A stretch of 64,000 nucleotides of DNA from JBFMFH01 sp040752275 (GTDB lineage Bacteria; Acidobacteriota; Vicinamibacteria; Vicinamibacterales; JAKQTR01). This document shows positions 15,439 to 25,600 of the stretch, piece by piece. The position numbers and the translations under genes were made by a program. The notes beneath the pieces are model-generated. The model searched no databases. It saw only the letters and a list, made by a program, of their open reading frames with translations, and had not been told where the DNA came from. Every line of letters begins with the position of its first letter. Position 1 is the stretch's first letter. Location of the stretch: contig JBFMFH010000062.1 of NCBI GenBank assembly GCA_040752275.1, positions 1 through 64,000 on the forward strand. The letters run 5' to 3'.

Positions 15439-18183
15439 GTGATCGAATTCACAGTGAACGGCGTGCCGGCCGTGACAAACGCGGGTCCGGGCACCCTGCT
15501 GGTCACGATCCTGCGCGAGGAACTGCGGCTGACGGGCACGAAGATTGGCTGCGACGACGGACGCTGCGGGACGTGCGCGGTACTCGTGGACGGTCGTGTC
15601 GTCCGCGCGTGCCGCGTGTCAGCGGGCGAGGTGTCAGGGACGTCGATCGTGACGATCGAGGGGTTGGGTACGCCCGAACGCCTGCACCCGATCCAGCAGG
15701 CGTTCATCGAAGCTGGCGCGGTGCACTGCGGGTTCTGTACGCCGGGCGCGATCATGTCGGCCAAGGCCTTGCTCGACAGCGATCCACAGCCGTCGCCCGG
15801 CGCCATCGTCAGGGCGCTCGGGCCACAGTACTGCCGTTGTACGGGGTACCGGACGCTGGTGGAGGCAGTCGGCCGGGCTTCGGCGCTGCTGCGCGGCGAG
15901 GAGGTTCCGCCGCCTGCCGTGCCGCTTCAGGAATCCTGGAGCGAGCGCGACATGGCCACGGGCCTGGCGTTGTACGCCGCCGACGTCCAGGCGGAAGGCG
16001 CACTGCACATGAAGATCGTGCGCAGTCCCCACCCGCACGCCCGTGTGCTCGGAATCGACACGCGTGAAGCCCTGGCCGTGCCTGGTGTGGAGGCGGTCTT
16101 CACGGCAGCCGATGTGCCCGTCAACAAGCACGGCCGGGTTATCGCGGATCAGCCGGTCCTCGCTGCCGATCGCGTCCGCATGATCGGCGATCCGGTCGCG
16201 GCGGTGGTGGCTGTTGCGGACAACGTCGCTGCGGATGCAGCGGCCCGCGTGCGAGTGTCCTACGAAGCGCTGCCGGCGTTCGCGACGCCGAGCGAAGCCC
16301 TCGCGCCCGGGGCGCCGGTGCTGCACGATGGTGGCAATCTGCTCGCCCACCAGGTCATCGAGCGCGGGGATGTGGCGTCCGGGTTGGCCGCCGCCACGAT
16401 CGTCGCGGAGGGCACGTTTCGCACGCCGTTCAACGAGCACGCATACCTGGAGCCCGAGGCGGCACTTGCGCGCCTGGACGAGGACGGACGTGTCGTCATC
16501 CACTCGGCCTCGAGCCATCCGCACCTGCTTCGGATGGAGGTCGCGCGCGCGCTGGACCTGCCCGAGCGGCGCGTGCGCATCGTGCCGACATGCATGGGCG
16601 GGCATTTTGGCGGCCGGACCGACGTCAGCATGCAGGGCATTCTGGGCCTCGCCGCGCTGCGGCTTGGCCGTCCCGTCCGTTGCGTCTACACGCGCGAGGA
16701 GTCCTTCATCAGTACTCCGAAGCGTCATGCCTTCGAGATCCACGGCCGGGCTGGTGCAGACGCCGAGGGCCGGATCACTGGTCTCGAACTTCGGATGACG
16801 GCCGACGGCGGCGCGTACGCTTCGGCAGGGCCCTTCATCATCGTCCGGGCGGCCGTTTCGGGATGCGGTCCCTACGAGATTCCCAATGCCTGGCTTGGCG
16901 GGCCGGCCGTCTACACCAACAACACGCTTGCCGGCGCGATGCGCGGCTTCGGTGCACCGCAGTCGACCTTCGCCCTCGAGTCACTCGTCGACGAGCTTGC
17001 CGTGCGGCTGGGCATGCACCCTGTCGAGCTGCGCCTCCGCAACGCGCTCGGTCCCGGCGGACAACTCCCCACAGGATCATGCGTGGGAGAGGAGGTCGGG
17101 ATTCGCGAGACGCTCGAGGCGATCCGCCCTCATTACGATGAGGCCGTCCGCCGCGCCCGCGAGTCTTGGCGGGCGCACGACGATGTTGGAGGCGGCGACG
17201 GCGCGATCCGACGCGGCGTGGGTGTGGCCTCCATGTGGTACGGCATCGGGACGACCACCGGGGAGACGCCGAGCCACGCGGACGCCGCACTGTCCCCGTC
17301 AGGACACGTCACCGTGTTGGTCGGCGTCACCGATGCCGGCCAGGGGTCCGACTACCTGCTCCGCCGCGTCGCGGCCGACACACTCGATATCGACGTCGAC
17401 CAGGTCGATCTGGTGAGGGGCGACACGGACTTGACCAGGGACACCGGCTCGTGCACCGGCAGCCGCGTCTGCTTCTACGTCGGGAACGCGGTGCGCCTCG
17501 CCAGTGCCGGGCTCCTGGACGCGATACTCAGGGCCGCATCGCACGAAATGGGCGTGGAGCCCGAGACGCTTGATCTTCGAGACGGGCACGTGATCGATCG
17601 CGCGGCAGAGTTGTGCGGAATGTCGCTCCGCACGCTGGCCGAACGCCTGGAGGCGAGCGGTGTCCGTCTCTGCGAGCACGGCGTCTACGATCCTCAAACG
17701 ACCCGTCTCGATCCGGCCACCGGGATCGGCCGACCGTACGCGACCTATGCCTCGGCCACGCACATGGCGGAGGTGGATGTGAACATGCGGACGGGACATG
17801 TGCGCGTGCGGAGGGTTGTGGCTGCCCACGACGTCGGCAAGGTACTCAATCCGGCCGGCGCGCAAGGGCAGGTGGAAGGTGCCGTCGTGATGGGAATCGG
17901 GTTCGCCCTGAAGGAGGAATACGTTCCGGGAGTAACGCGCGGCTTTGCCGACTACCGCATCCCAACCGCACACGACATCCCCGAAATCGAGACCATCTTC
18001 ATCGAACGGCGTGACCCGCACGGCCCGTTCGGGGCCAAGGGCCTTGGCGAATGCGCGCTCATTCCGAGCGCGCCGGCCATCCTGAATGCCATCGCCCACG
18101 CAGCCGGCGTCCGGCTGCGTGAACTGCCGGCCACACCCGCTCGCGTGCGGGCGGCGCTGGCCGCCGCACGCGGGCGCAGGTGA
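15439..18183 (+). CDS. Single-chain xanthine dehydrogenase-family molybdenum hydroxylase
   Basis: A 914-aa fusion of a two-[2Fe-2S] small subunit and a molybdopterin large subunit, with no FAD domain. Plant-type cluster Cys38/43/46/58; second cluster Cys97/100/132/134 (CGFC, CRC). The large part has GGHFGG, AMRGFGAPQ and the active-site Glu871 in GAKGLGE. The architecture matches bacterial aldehyde oxidoreductase and the XdhD-type fused hydroxylases, some of which are selenium-dependent. GTG 15439 is preferred (GGAGG five nt upstream, and the family N-terminus IEFTVNG); ATG 15379 is the alternative. Substrate unknown. Confidence 0.82.
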   Translation: MIEFTVNGVPAVTNAGPGTLLVTILREELRLTGTKIGCDDGRCGTCAVLVDGRVVRACRVSAGEVSGTSIVTIEGLGTPERLHPIQQAFIEAGAVHCGFCTPGAIMSAKALLDSDPQPSPGAIVRALGPQYCRCTGYRTLVEAVGRASALLRGEEVPPPAVPLQESWSERDMATGLALYAADVQAEGALHMKIVRSPHPHARVLGIDTREALAVPGVEAVFTAADVPVNKHGRVIADQPVLAADRVRMIGDPVAAVVAVADNVAADAAARVRVSYEALPAFATPSEALAPGAPVLHDGGNLLAHQVIERGDVASGLAAATIVAEGTFRTPFNEHAYLEPEAALARLDEDGRVVIHSASSHPHLLRMEVARALDLPERRVRIVPTCMGGHFGGRTDVSMQGILGLAALRLGRPVRCVYTREESFISTPKRHAFEIHGRAGADAEGRITGLELRMTADGGAYASAGPFIIVRAAVSGCGPYEIPNAWLGGPAVYTNNTLAGAMRGFGAPQSTFALESLVDELAVRLGMHPVELRLRNALGPGGQLPTGSCVGEEVGIRETLEAIRPHYDEAVRRARESWRAHDDVGGGDGAIRRGVGVASMWYGIGTTTGETPSHADAALSPSGHVTVLVGVTDAGQGSDYLLRRVAADTLDIDVDQVDLVRGDTDLTRDTGSCTGSRVCFYVGNAVRLASAGLLDAILRAASHEMGVEPETLDLRDGHVIDRAAELCGMSLRTLAERLEASGVRLCEHGVYDPQTTRLDPATGIGRPYATYASATHMAEVDVNMRTGHVRVRRVVAAHDVGKVLNPAGAQGQVEGAVVMGIGFALKEEYVPGVTRGFADYRIPTAHDIPEIETIFIERRDPHGPFGAKGLGECALIPSAPAILNAIAHAAGVRLRELPATPARVRAALAAARGRR

Positions 18184-18353
18184 CCCGACAACGGGGCATT
18201 CGCGGCATTCGCGCGGCGACAGCCCTGTTCGCCTTTCCGGGGCGACGTCCTTCGACGATGCCAGGCGGTACGGTAAAGCCGGCTCGCCGAGCCCGCCGAG
18301 ACGTGGTGCCTTCGGCCCGCAAGCCGATCGGCCGGCCAGGCCGACGCGTCATC

Positions 18354-18385
18354 CCTGTCGCCTGCCGCCTGTCGCCCGTCGCCTG
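18354..18385. repeat. Heptamer array (cctgtcg x4)
   Basis: Four units cctgtcg/cctgccg/cctgtcg/cccgtcg in 7-bp register in the 248-bp convergent spacer after the hydroxylase gene. The rest of that spacer shows no gene. Confidence 0.88.
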
Positions 18386-18391
18386 ATGTTT

Positions 18392-18423
18392 GCCGGGGGG
18401 CGGTCGAGCCAGCGCCCCCCGGC
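18392..18423 (-). terminator. Hairpin after TonB receptor 1
   Basis: A perfect 11-bp stem GCCGGGGGGCG (18392-18402) / CGCCCCCCGGC (18413-18423) with a 10-nt loop, 8 nt beyond the receptor stop codon. No U-tract. Confidence 0.55.
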
Positions 18424-18431
18424 CTCGCGCT

Positions 18432-21400
18432 CTACCAGTTGAACCGCAGGATGATCTGCGTGGTCCGGGCCGTGTTCGTCCCGGTCAGGGAGACCAGCTC
18501 GTAGCTGGCGAGCTGGGTGCCGAGCCCGCCAACGGGCACGAAGTTGGTGTTGTTGAACGCGTTCAGGATCTCAGCGCGCAACTCGAGGTTGGTGCGTCCC
18601 TTGATCGTGATCCGCTTCGACACCGTGATGTCGTGCTCCTGGAACATCGGGCCAGGGACCACGAGCGACCGCACGCCACAGTCCCCGTAGTTGGCGCCAT
18701 TGTCGACTTCGATACAGTCCGGCCCGTTAGCGGGCGCGAAGTACCGGCCGCTTGGCGGTCCCAGGGTGCCGTAGCCGGTGGGGGAGGTGGCGCTGACGCT
18801 GAACGCCTTGATCGTGTTGTCGATGACGTCCTGAGGCAGAAGCCACACGCGCTGGTTCTCGTCGATGCGGATCTTGTAGAGCCCGGCCACCTCCTTCGCT
18901 GACATTCCCACGAGGCGGACGTTCCCGAGGTCGACGAGTTGGCCGCTCTGGATGCGCGAGACGAGCGCCACGGTCCAGTTGCCGATGATCCGGTCGACCA
19001 CGCCGTTGACGTTACTGCCGAACCGCCTGCCCTGTCCGAAGGGCAGATCGTAGACCACGTTCGACTTGTACACGTGGGTGATGTCACCCGGCGATCCGAC
19101 ATCGCGGACCCAGATGTCCGGCTTCCGGAAGGTCTCCCAGCGCGACATCATCATCTTGCCGAGCGCGTAGCTGGCCTGGAACTGCAGGCCTTGGGAAAGG
19201 CGCCGGCGCAACTCGATCTGCAAGGCGTTGTACTTCGTCTTGTTGCGGTTCATGGTTAGAACCGCTCCACCCAGCAGGTCTGGGTTCATGACGAAGAAGT
19301 TGACGGGCAACCCGGCCCTCGCCGCGTTGGCCCGCAACGTGGCGTTGCTGTAGAGGCTGCTCGCGAGCGAGAAGGGGTTCGGATTGAACATGGCCAGCGG
19401 ATTCAGGTACGTGTTGCTGGCGAAGCTGCCCGACGTGTAGCGCGTGGGATCGCTGGCCGCGGCTGCGCTCAGCCCCGAGAAGTGGGCCAGGAAGATGGGC
19501 AGAGGCGAGGTGCCGGTGCCCGGCCCGTAGTACCGGAAGTTGGCGCCCCGACCGGCCGCGATATTGGCCTGCAAGTTGGCCTGCGCGGCGCGGAACTCGC
19601 TCAGGAAGCCGTTCTCGAAGAGATTGATCTCGTTGTGGTTGAGGTTGATCCACCCGTCATGCGACCGCGTGCCGATGTACCGGACCTCGACGGCCATGCT
19701 CCGGCTGAGCGCGCGCTGCAGCCCTACCGTGTACGTGTCGGCGTAGGGCACCTTGATGTTCGGATCGAACAGATTGATGTCACCCGTGATGACGTCGCTC
19801 ATCGGGTACACGGGCGAGTCCGGGAACGCTGGCGGTCCCAGCCGGTTGGTCTCCCGGAACAGCAGCGGCAACGTCCCGAGGTTGCCGAGGCTGAGGTTCC
19901 GCGTGGCGGTGATGATCACCCCCGGATTCGAGCCGAACCGGCCCGTGAAGTCGCTCATGCCGTTGCGGCTGAAGGCCCGGGAGTACCCGCCGCGGATGAC
20001 CGAATCGCCCTGCTGGCCTAGCAGTCTCCCCAGGAAGCCGCTCTGGCCGCCCGTTGTCCAGGCCACGCCCACGCTCGGAGCGAAGTTGTTGTAGTCGGTG
20101 TTGTACCCCTTGGTGCCCTTGGTGTACTGGATGAACTCCGGCACCTTGCCGGTCAGGACGCCCGGCTGGAACAAATTGCAGCGGCCGTCGTTGCCGACGC
20201 CGGAGATGCCGCACAGGTCGGCGAAGGTCGCCGTTGAGTAGCTGTCGTTCAACGGGTAGAAGGGCAACTGCAGGTCGTAGCGCAGGCCGAGATTCACCGT
20301 CAGGTTGGGTTTGACGCGCCAGGAATCCTGGGCGTGAAACCCGAACTCCGGCATACGGGCGCGCTGCATGCTCGTGCCCATGTAGGTGTACTTGTTGGTG
20401 GCCTCATCGAGTCTCGCGTTGCCCGAGATCTGGCTCACCCGGCCCGTCAGGAGCGCATAGAGGTTCTGCGCCGCCGTCAGGTTCGTAGAGGCTGCACCCG
20501 GGAAGTTCGTCGTGTTGAACATCGACAGCGCCGGGTCGCCGGAAAGAACCCCGAAGCTGACGGTCGGAATAAGCGACGAGTTCTTCAGCCACACGGTGTA
20601 CTGGGTCCACGACACGCCCATGTTCAGGCTGTGCTTGCCCTTCAACCAGTTCACGCTATCTTCGATGAGCAGACTCGAGGCGTTGCGCGACTGGGGTGAG
20701 GGCGCGGCGCTGGCGTTGGTCAGCGTCGACCCGATCGAGCCGAGCGACAACTGGAAGCCGCCCTGGTTGGCCACCTGCCCCGACCACATCTCCGGCGTCA
20801 ACTCCTTGAAGAACTGGACCGGAGCTCCGGAATACCCTACGCGGACCTCGTTCACCAGGTTCGACCGCAAGGTCGACCGCAGCGTGTTGCTGACGCTCAG
20901 CCGGGTGGAGGTTTGCGAGGCCGTCACCGGGAAGCCCGGGAAGTACGCCTCGCGGCTGTTGAGTGTGTCCGGGTTGGTGTCGAAGAGCTGGTAGTTCACA
21001 GCCGTCGAGAACCGGTGGTTGCTGGTGACGTTGTAGTCGACACGGAAGGTCGGATACCGGCGCTTCGACTGTACGGGCACGTTGTAAGTGAACCGCTGCA
21101 AGTTCGGGTCGAGATCGGTGAGCGGGCCTCCCGACACGGCGCTGCGGATGTCTGCCAGGAGCTTCGAGGTGAGCGGATCCACGGTGGACGTCTGCCCGGC
21201 GGCCGCCGCCAGGGCCAGGAGATTGACCTGCCGGACTCCCGAGGTCGTCGAGTAGCTGTAGATGCCCTGCGTGGCCAGCGTGTTCAAGACCGTCCGGTTC
21301 CGCGTCACGTCGCTCGGTTGGCGGAACTCCTCCCAGTTGACGAAGAAGAATGCCTTGTTCCGGCCGTCGAACAACCCTGGGATCGTGATCGGCCCCCCGA

Positions 21401-22265
21401 CACGGCTGCCGATCTGGTCCTGTTTCAACGCCGCCTTGGGCACATCGTCGCGCTTGTTGAACCACGTGTTCTCGTTCAGCCAGTCGCGGCGGATGTACCA
21501 ATACCCGCTCCCGGTAAAGGTGTTGGTGCCGGACCGGGTGACGAAGCGCACCTGCACCGCCCCCTGGCCGGAATCCGAGCCCTGGGCCGCCGTGGAAACG
21601 GACACTTCCTCGATGGCATCCAGCCGCGGATTGACGATGGCGAAGAAGCCGTCGGAGCTGCGCAGCGTGTTGTCCTGGACGTTCACGCCATCGAGCGTGA
21701 TGTTGATCAACCCACGCGGCAGGCCGTTGATCTGCGACTGGCGGTTGCCGCCGGCCGTCGTGACGCCGGGCAGGAGGTTGACGAAGTCGAGCGCGGCGCG
21801 CGAGGTCAAGGGCAGCTTCGTGATCTGGTTGACGTTGACCGTGGTTGAGATCGTGGTCGACTGCGTCTGGACGACCTCCGCCGTCGACGACACGGTGATG
21901 GTCTCTTCGAGTCCGCCGACCTCGAGCACGGCCCGGACGCTGGCCGGGGCGGCCGAGGTGATGACCACATCGTTTGCCACGAACGTCTTGAACCCGGAGA
22001 GCGTGACCGTCACGGTGTAGGTCCCGATGTTCAGCCCGGGAAACGAGAACACCCCTTGGTCGTTGGTGACCGCCGACAGCGTGACCCCGGTGGCGCTGTG
22101 TGTGATCGTGACATCGGCGCCGGGAATGACGCCGCCGCCGGTGTCGATGACGACCCCTGAGATCGTCGACGTGGTACCGCCCTGAGCGAAGGCGTTCGGG
22201 GCGGCCAGCAGGAGTGCCGCCACGAGCGCAGCGGCGCACCTCAGGCGTAACGCGCAACTTGTCAT
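18432..22265 (-). CDS. TonB-dependent receptor, Oar-like (1277 aa), copy 1
   Basis: Outer-membrane transporter. Signal peptide ending about AFAQ, then a carboxypeptidase-regulatory-like beta-sandwich (about 35-115: STISGVVIDTGGGVIPGADV), plug domain (LPLTSRAALDFVNLLPGV; LDGVNVQDNTLR) and a large barrel ending in the aromatic RFNW. The Shine-Dalgarno GGAGGAG lies just before ATG 22265. The upstream neighbour, 366 bp away, encodes a paralogue of identical length and near-colinear sequence. The ligand is unknown; such Oar-type receptors in acidobacteria are mostly thought to import oligomers. Confidence 0.88.
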   Translation of the reverse strand: MTSCALRLRCAAALVAALLLAAPNAFAQGGTTSTISGVVIDTGGGVIPGADVTITHSATGVTLSAVTNDQGVFSFPGLNIGTYTVTVTLSGFKTFVANDVVITSAAPASVRAVLEVGGLEETITVSSTAEVVQTQSTTISTTVNVNQITKLPLTSRAALDFVNLLPGVTTAGGNRQSQINGLPRGLINITLDGVNVQDNTLRSSDGFFAIVNPRLDAIEEVSVSTAAQGSDSGQGAVQVRFVTRSGTNTFTGSGYWYIRRDWLNENTWFNKRDDVPKAALKQDQIGSRVGGPITIPGLFDGRNKAFFFVNWEEFRQPSDVTRNRTVLNTLATQGIYSYSTTSGVRQVNLLALAAAAGQTSTVDPLTSKLLADIRSAVSGGPLTDLDPNLQRFTYNVPVQSKRRYPTFRVDYNVTSNHRFSTAVNYQLFDTNPDTLNSREAYFPGFPVTASQTSTRLSVSNTLRSTLRSNLVNEVRVGYSGAPVQFFKELTPEMWSGQVANQGGFQLSLGSIGSTLTNASAAPSPQSRNASSLLIEDSVNWLKGKHSLNMGVSWTQYTVWLKNSSLIPTVSFGVLSGDPALSMFNTTNFPGAASTNLTAAQNLYALLTGRVSQISGNARLDEATNKYTYMGTSMQRARMPEFGFHAQDSWRVKPNLTVNLGLRYDLQLPFYPLNDSYSTATFADLCGISGVGNDGRCNLFQPGVLTGKVPEFIQYTKGTKGYNTDYNNFAPSVGVAWTTGGQSGFLGRLLGQQGDSVIRGGYSRAFSRNGMSDFTGRFGSNPGVIITATRNLSLGNLGTLPLLFRETNRLGPPAFPDSPVYPMSDVITGDINLFDPNIKVPYADTYTVGLQRALSRSMAVEVRYIGTRSHDGWINLNHNEINLFENGFLSEFRAAQANLQANIAAGRGANFRYYGPGTGTSPLPIFLAHFSGLSAAAASDPTRYTSGSFASNTYLNPLAMFNPNPFSLASSLYSNATLRANAARAGLPVNFFVMNPDLLGGAVLTMNRNKTKYNALQIELRRRLSQGLQFQASYALGKMMMSRWETFRKPDIWVRDVGSPGDITHVYKSNVVYDLPFGQGRRFGSNVNGVVDRIIGNWTVALVSRIQSGQLVDLGNVRLVGMSAKEVAGLYKIRIDENQRVWLLPQDVIDNTIKAFSVSATSPTGYGTLGPPSGRYFAPANGPDCIEVDNGANYGDCGVRSLVVPGPMFQEHDITVSKRITIKGRTNLELRAEILNAFNNTNFVPVGGLGTQLASYELVSLTGTNTARTTQIILRFNW

Positions 22266-22631
22266 AGGCTCCTCCCCTCAAATCCCCACACCGACGCCGC
22301 GATTGACCTGCTCTAGGACTCCAGCAGGCGCGCCCTGGCAGGTTCGCCGAACCGGCTATGGTGTGGTGAAGGGAGGCTACGCGCATTCGCAAGGCCTGGA
22401 CATCCCGTAGACGGCGTATTGGACGGCCAGTCGTGACGCCAGATACGACGCTCAAAGTATGGTTGAGTCGGCCTCGAAGGATGGTATGTGTACGGCCGTT
22501 GAGGCCCGAAGAGGCTACGCAGGCGCCCTGCCGCCTGGCTGGTGACGCGCGCCTCGCGCCTACCGCTTGGCGCGTGAGCCGGGCGAGAACGGGCGGCGGC
22601 GAAGCCGCCCGGTTCTCGCCCGCGGGATGGC
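22266..22631. other. Intergenic region between receptor copies
   Basis: 366 bp holding the upstream region of receptor 1 and the terminator of receptor 2. A stretch around 22424-22448 resembles 26612-26637 upstream of receptor 2 when both are read on the minus strand. No coding potential seen. Confidence 0.5.
22581..22621 (-). terminator. Hairpin after TonB receptor 2
   Basis: GGGCGAGAACGGGCGGC (22581-22597) pairs with 22604-22621 over 17 bp with a single-base bulge and a 6-nt loop. It lies 10 nt past the receptor stop codon. No U-tract. Confidence 0.6.
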
Positions 22632-25600
22632 CTACCAGTTGAACCGCACGATGAACTGCATGACCCTGGCGGTGTTCGTTCCGGTCAGGGACGTGATCTC
22701 GTAGCTCGCGAGCTGAGTGCCGAGCCCGCCGACGGGCACGAAGTTGGTGTTGTTGAACGCGTTCAGGATCTCAGCGCGCAACTCGAGGTTGGTGCGTCCC
22801 TTGATCGTGATCCGCTTCGATACCGTGATGTCGTGCTCCTGGAACATCGGTCCCGGCACCACGAGCGAGCGAACGCCGCAATCTCCGTAATTGGCGCCGT
22901 TGTCCACTTCGATGCAGTCCGGCCCATTGGCCGGCGCGAAGTACCGCCCGCTCGGCGGCCCGAGCGTGCCGTACCCAGTCGGGGAGGTGGCGCTCACGCT
23001 GAACGCCTTGATCGTGTTGTCGATGACGTCCTGCGGCAGAATGTAGACGCGCTTGTCTGCATCGATGCGGACCTTGTACAGGCCCGCCACGTCCTTGGCC
23101 GACATCCCCACGAGGCGGACATTGCCGAGGTCGACGAGCTGACCGCTCTGGACGCGTGAGACGAGCGCCAGGGTCCACCCGCCGATGATCCGGTCGACGA
23201 CCGCGTTCACGTTGCCGCCAAAGCGCCGCCCCTGGCCGAACGGCAGGTCGTAGACCACGTTGGCTTTGAAGACGTGCGTGATGTCGCCCGGCGATCCGAC
23301 GTCGCGGACCCAGATGTCCGATTTGCGGAACGTCTCCCAGCGCGACATCATCATCTTGCCAAACGCGTAGCTCGACTGGAACTGCAGGCCCTGTGACAGG
23401 CGCCGGCGCAACTCCACCTGCAGTGCGTGGTAGTTGGTCTCATTGCGATTCTGGGTCAGGAGCGCGCCACCCTGCAGATCAGGGTTCATGATGAAGAAGT
23501 TGACGGGCAACCCTGCCGTCGCCGCGTTCCCGCGCAGGCTGGCGTTCGTGTACAGGTTGCTCGCAAACGAGAAGACGTTCGGGTTGAACATCGCCAGCGG
23601 GTTGAGGAAGGTGTTGCTGGCGAAGTTGGCCGACGTGTAGCGTGCCGGGTCGCCGGCATTCGCAGCGCTCAGGCCCGAGAAGTACGCCAGCATGATGGGC
23701 AACGGCGAGGTGCCCGTGCCCGGCCCGTAGTACCGGAAGTTCGACCCCCGGCCCGCGGCGATATTGGCCTGCAGATTAGCCTGCGCCGCGCGGAACTCGC
23801 TGAGGAACCCGTTCTCGAAGATGTTGATCTCGTTGTAGTTGAGGTTGGCCCAGCCATCGCGAGACCGCGTGCCGACGTAGCGCACCTCCACGGCCATGCT
23901 GCGGCCGAGAGCCCGCTGCAGCCCGACGGTGTAGCTGTCGGCGTACGGCACCTTGATGTCCGGGTCGAAGAGGTTGATGTCGCCCGTGACGACATCGGTC
24001 ATCGGGTACACCGGCGTCTCCGCGAAGGGCGGCGGGCCCAGCCGGTTCGTCTCGCGGAACAGCAGTGGCAACGTCCCGAGGTTGCCAAGGGCCGCGTTCC
24101 GGCTCACGGTGATGATCGCCCCGGGGTTCGATCCGAACCGCCCCGTGAAGTCACTCATGCCGTTGCGGCTGTACGCCCGGGAGAACCCGGCGCGCACGAC
24201 GGAGTCGCCCTGCTGTCCGAGCAGCTTGCCGAGCAGTCCCGCCTGCCCGCCGGTCGTCCACGCGAATCCGACGGTCGGAGAGAAGTTGTTCCAGTCGGTG
24301 TTGTAGCCCTTCGTGCCCTTCGTGTACTGGGTGAATTCCGGGGTCTTGCCCGTCAACACACCAGGCTGAAAGAGATTGCACCGGCCGTCGCTGCCGAGGC
24401 CTGAGATGCCGCACAGATCGGCCAGCGTTGCCGTCGTATAGCTGTCGTTGAGCGGATAGAACGGCAGCTGCAAGGCATAGCGCAGGCCGAGATTCACCGT
24501 GAAGTTCGGTTTCAGGCGCCAGGAGTCCTGCGCGAAGAACCCGAACTCCGGCATCCGGGCCCGCTGCATGCCCCGGCCCACGTAGGTGTACTTGTTCGTG
24601 TCCTCATCGAGCCTGGCATTGCCGGCAATCTGGCTGACCCGGCCCGTCAGCAGCGCGTACAGGTTCTGGGCCGCCGTCAGGTTCGTCGAGGCCGCGCCCG
24701 GGAAATTCGTCGAGTTGAACATCGCCAGTGCGGGGTCACCGGTCACAAGACCGAAGCTCACCGTCGGGACCATCGTCTCGAACCAGCCCCAGTACGTGTA
24801 CTGCGTCCACGAGACGCCCATGTTCAGGCTGTGCTTGCCCTTCAGCCAGTTCACGGTGTCCTCGACGAGCAGGCTCCAGGCATTGCGGGCCTGAGGGGAC
24901 GGCGCGGCGCTGGCGTTGGTCAGCGTCGACCCGACCGAGCCCAGCGTCAACTGGAAGCCCCCCTGGTTCGCCGGCGTCTTCGACCACAGCTCAGGTGTGA
25001 GTTCCGCGAAGAAACTCACCGGCGCCCCTGAATAGCCCACACGGACCTCGTTGACGAGGTTCGACCGGAACGTCGACCGCAGCGTGTTGCTCCAGCTGTA
25101 CCGCTTCGACGTCTGCCCGGCTCCGACCGGGAACCCGGGGAAATACGCCTCGCGGCTGTTGAGCGTATCCGGATAGTCGCTGAACTTCTGATAGTTCCAG
25201 GCCGACGAGAACCGGTGGTTGCTCGTGAAGTTGTAGTCGATGCGGACCGTCGGGTATCGCCGCATCGATTCGACGGGCACGTTGTACGTATACCGCTGCA
25301 GGTTCGGGTCGAGGTCGGTGAGCGCTCCCCCGCTCACCGCGGTCCGGATGTCCGCCAACAGCGCCGAGGTGACGGGATCCGCCGTTGAGATATGCCCGTT
25401 GGCTGCCGCCAGCGCCAGCAGGTTGACCTGCCTGATCCCAGACGTGGTCGAGTAGCTGTAGATGCCCTGCGAGGCCAGCGTATTCAGCACCGTCCGGTTC
25501 CGCGTGACGTCGCTCGGCTGCCGGTACTCCTCCCAGTTGACGAAGAAGAACGCCTTGTTCCGGCCGTCGAACAGCCCCGGGATCGTGATGGGCCCGCCGA

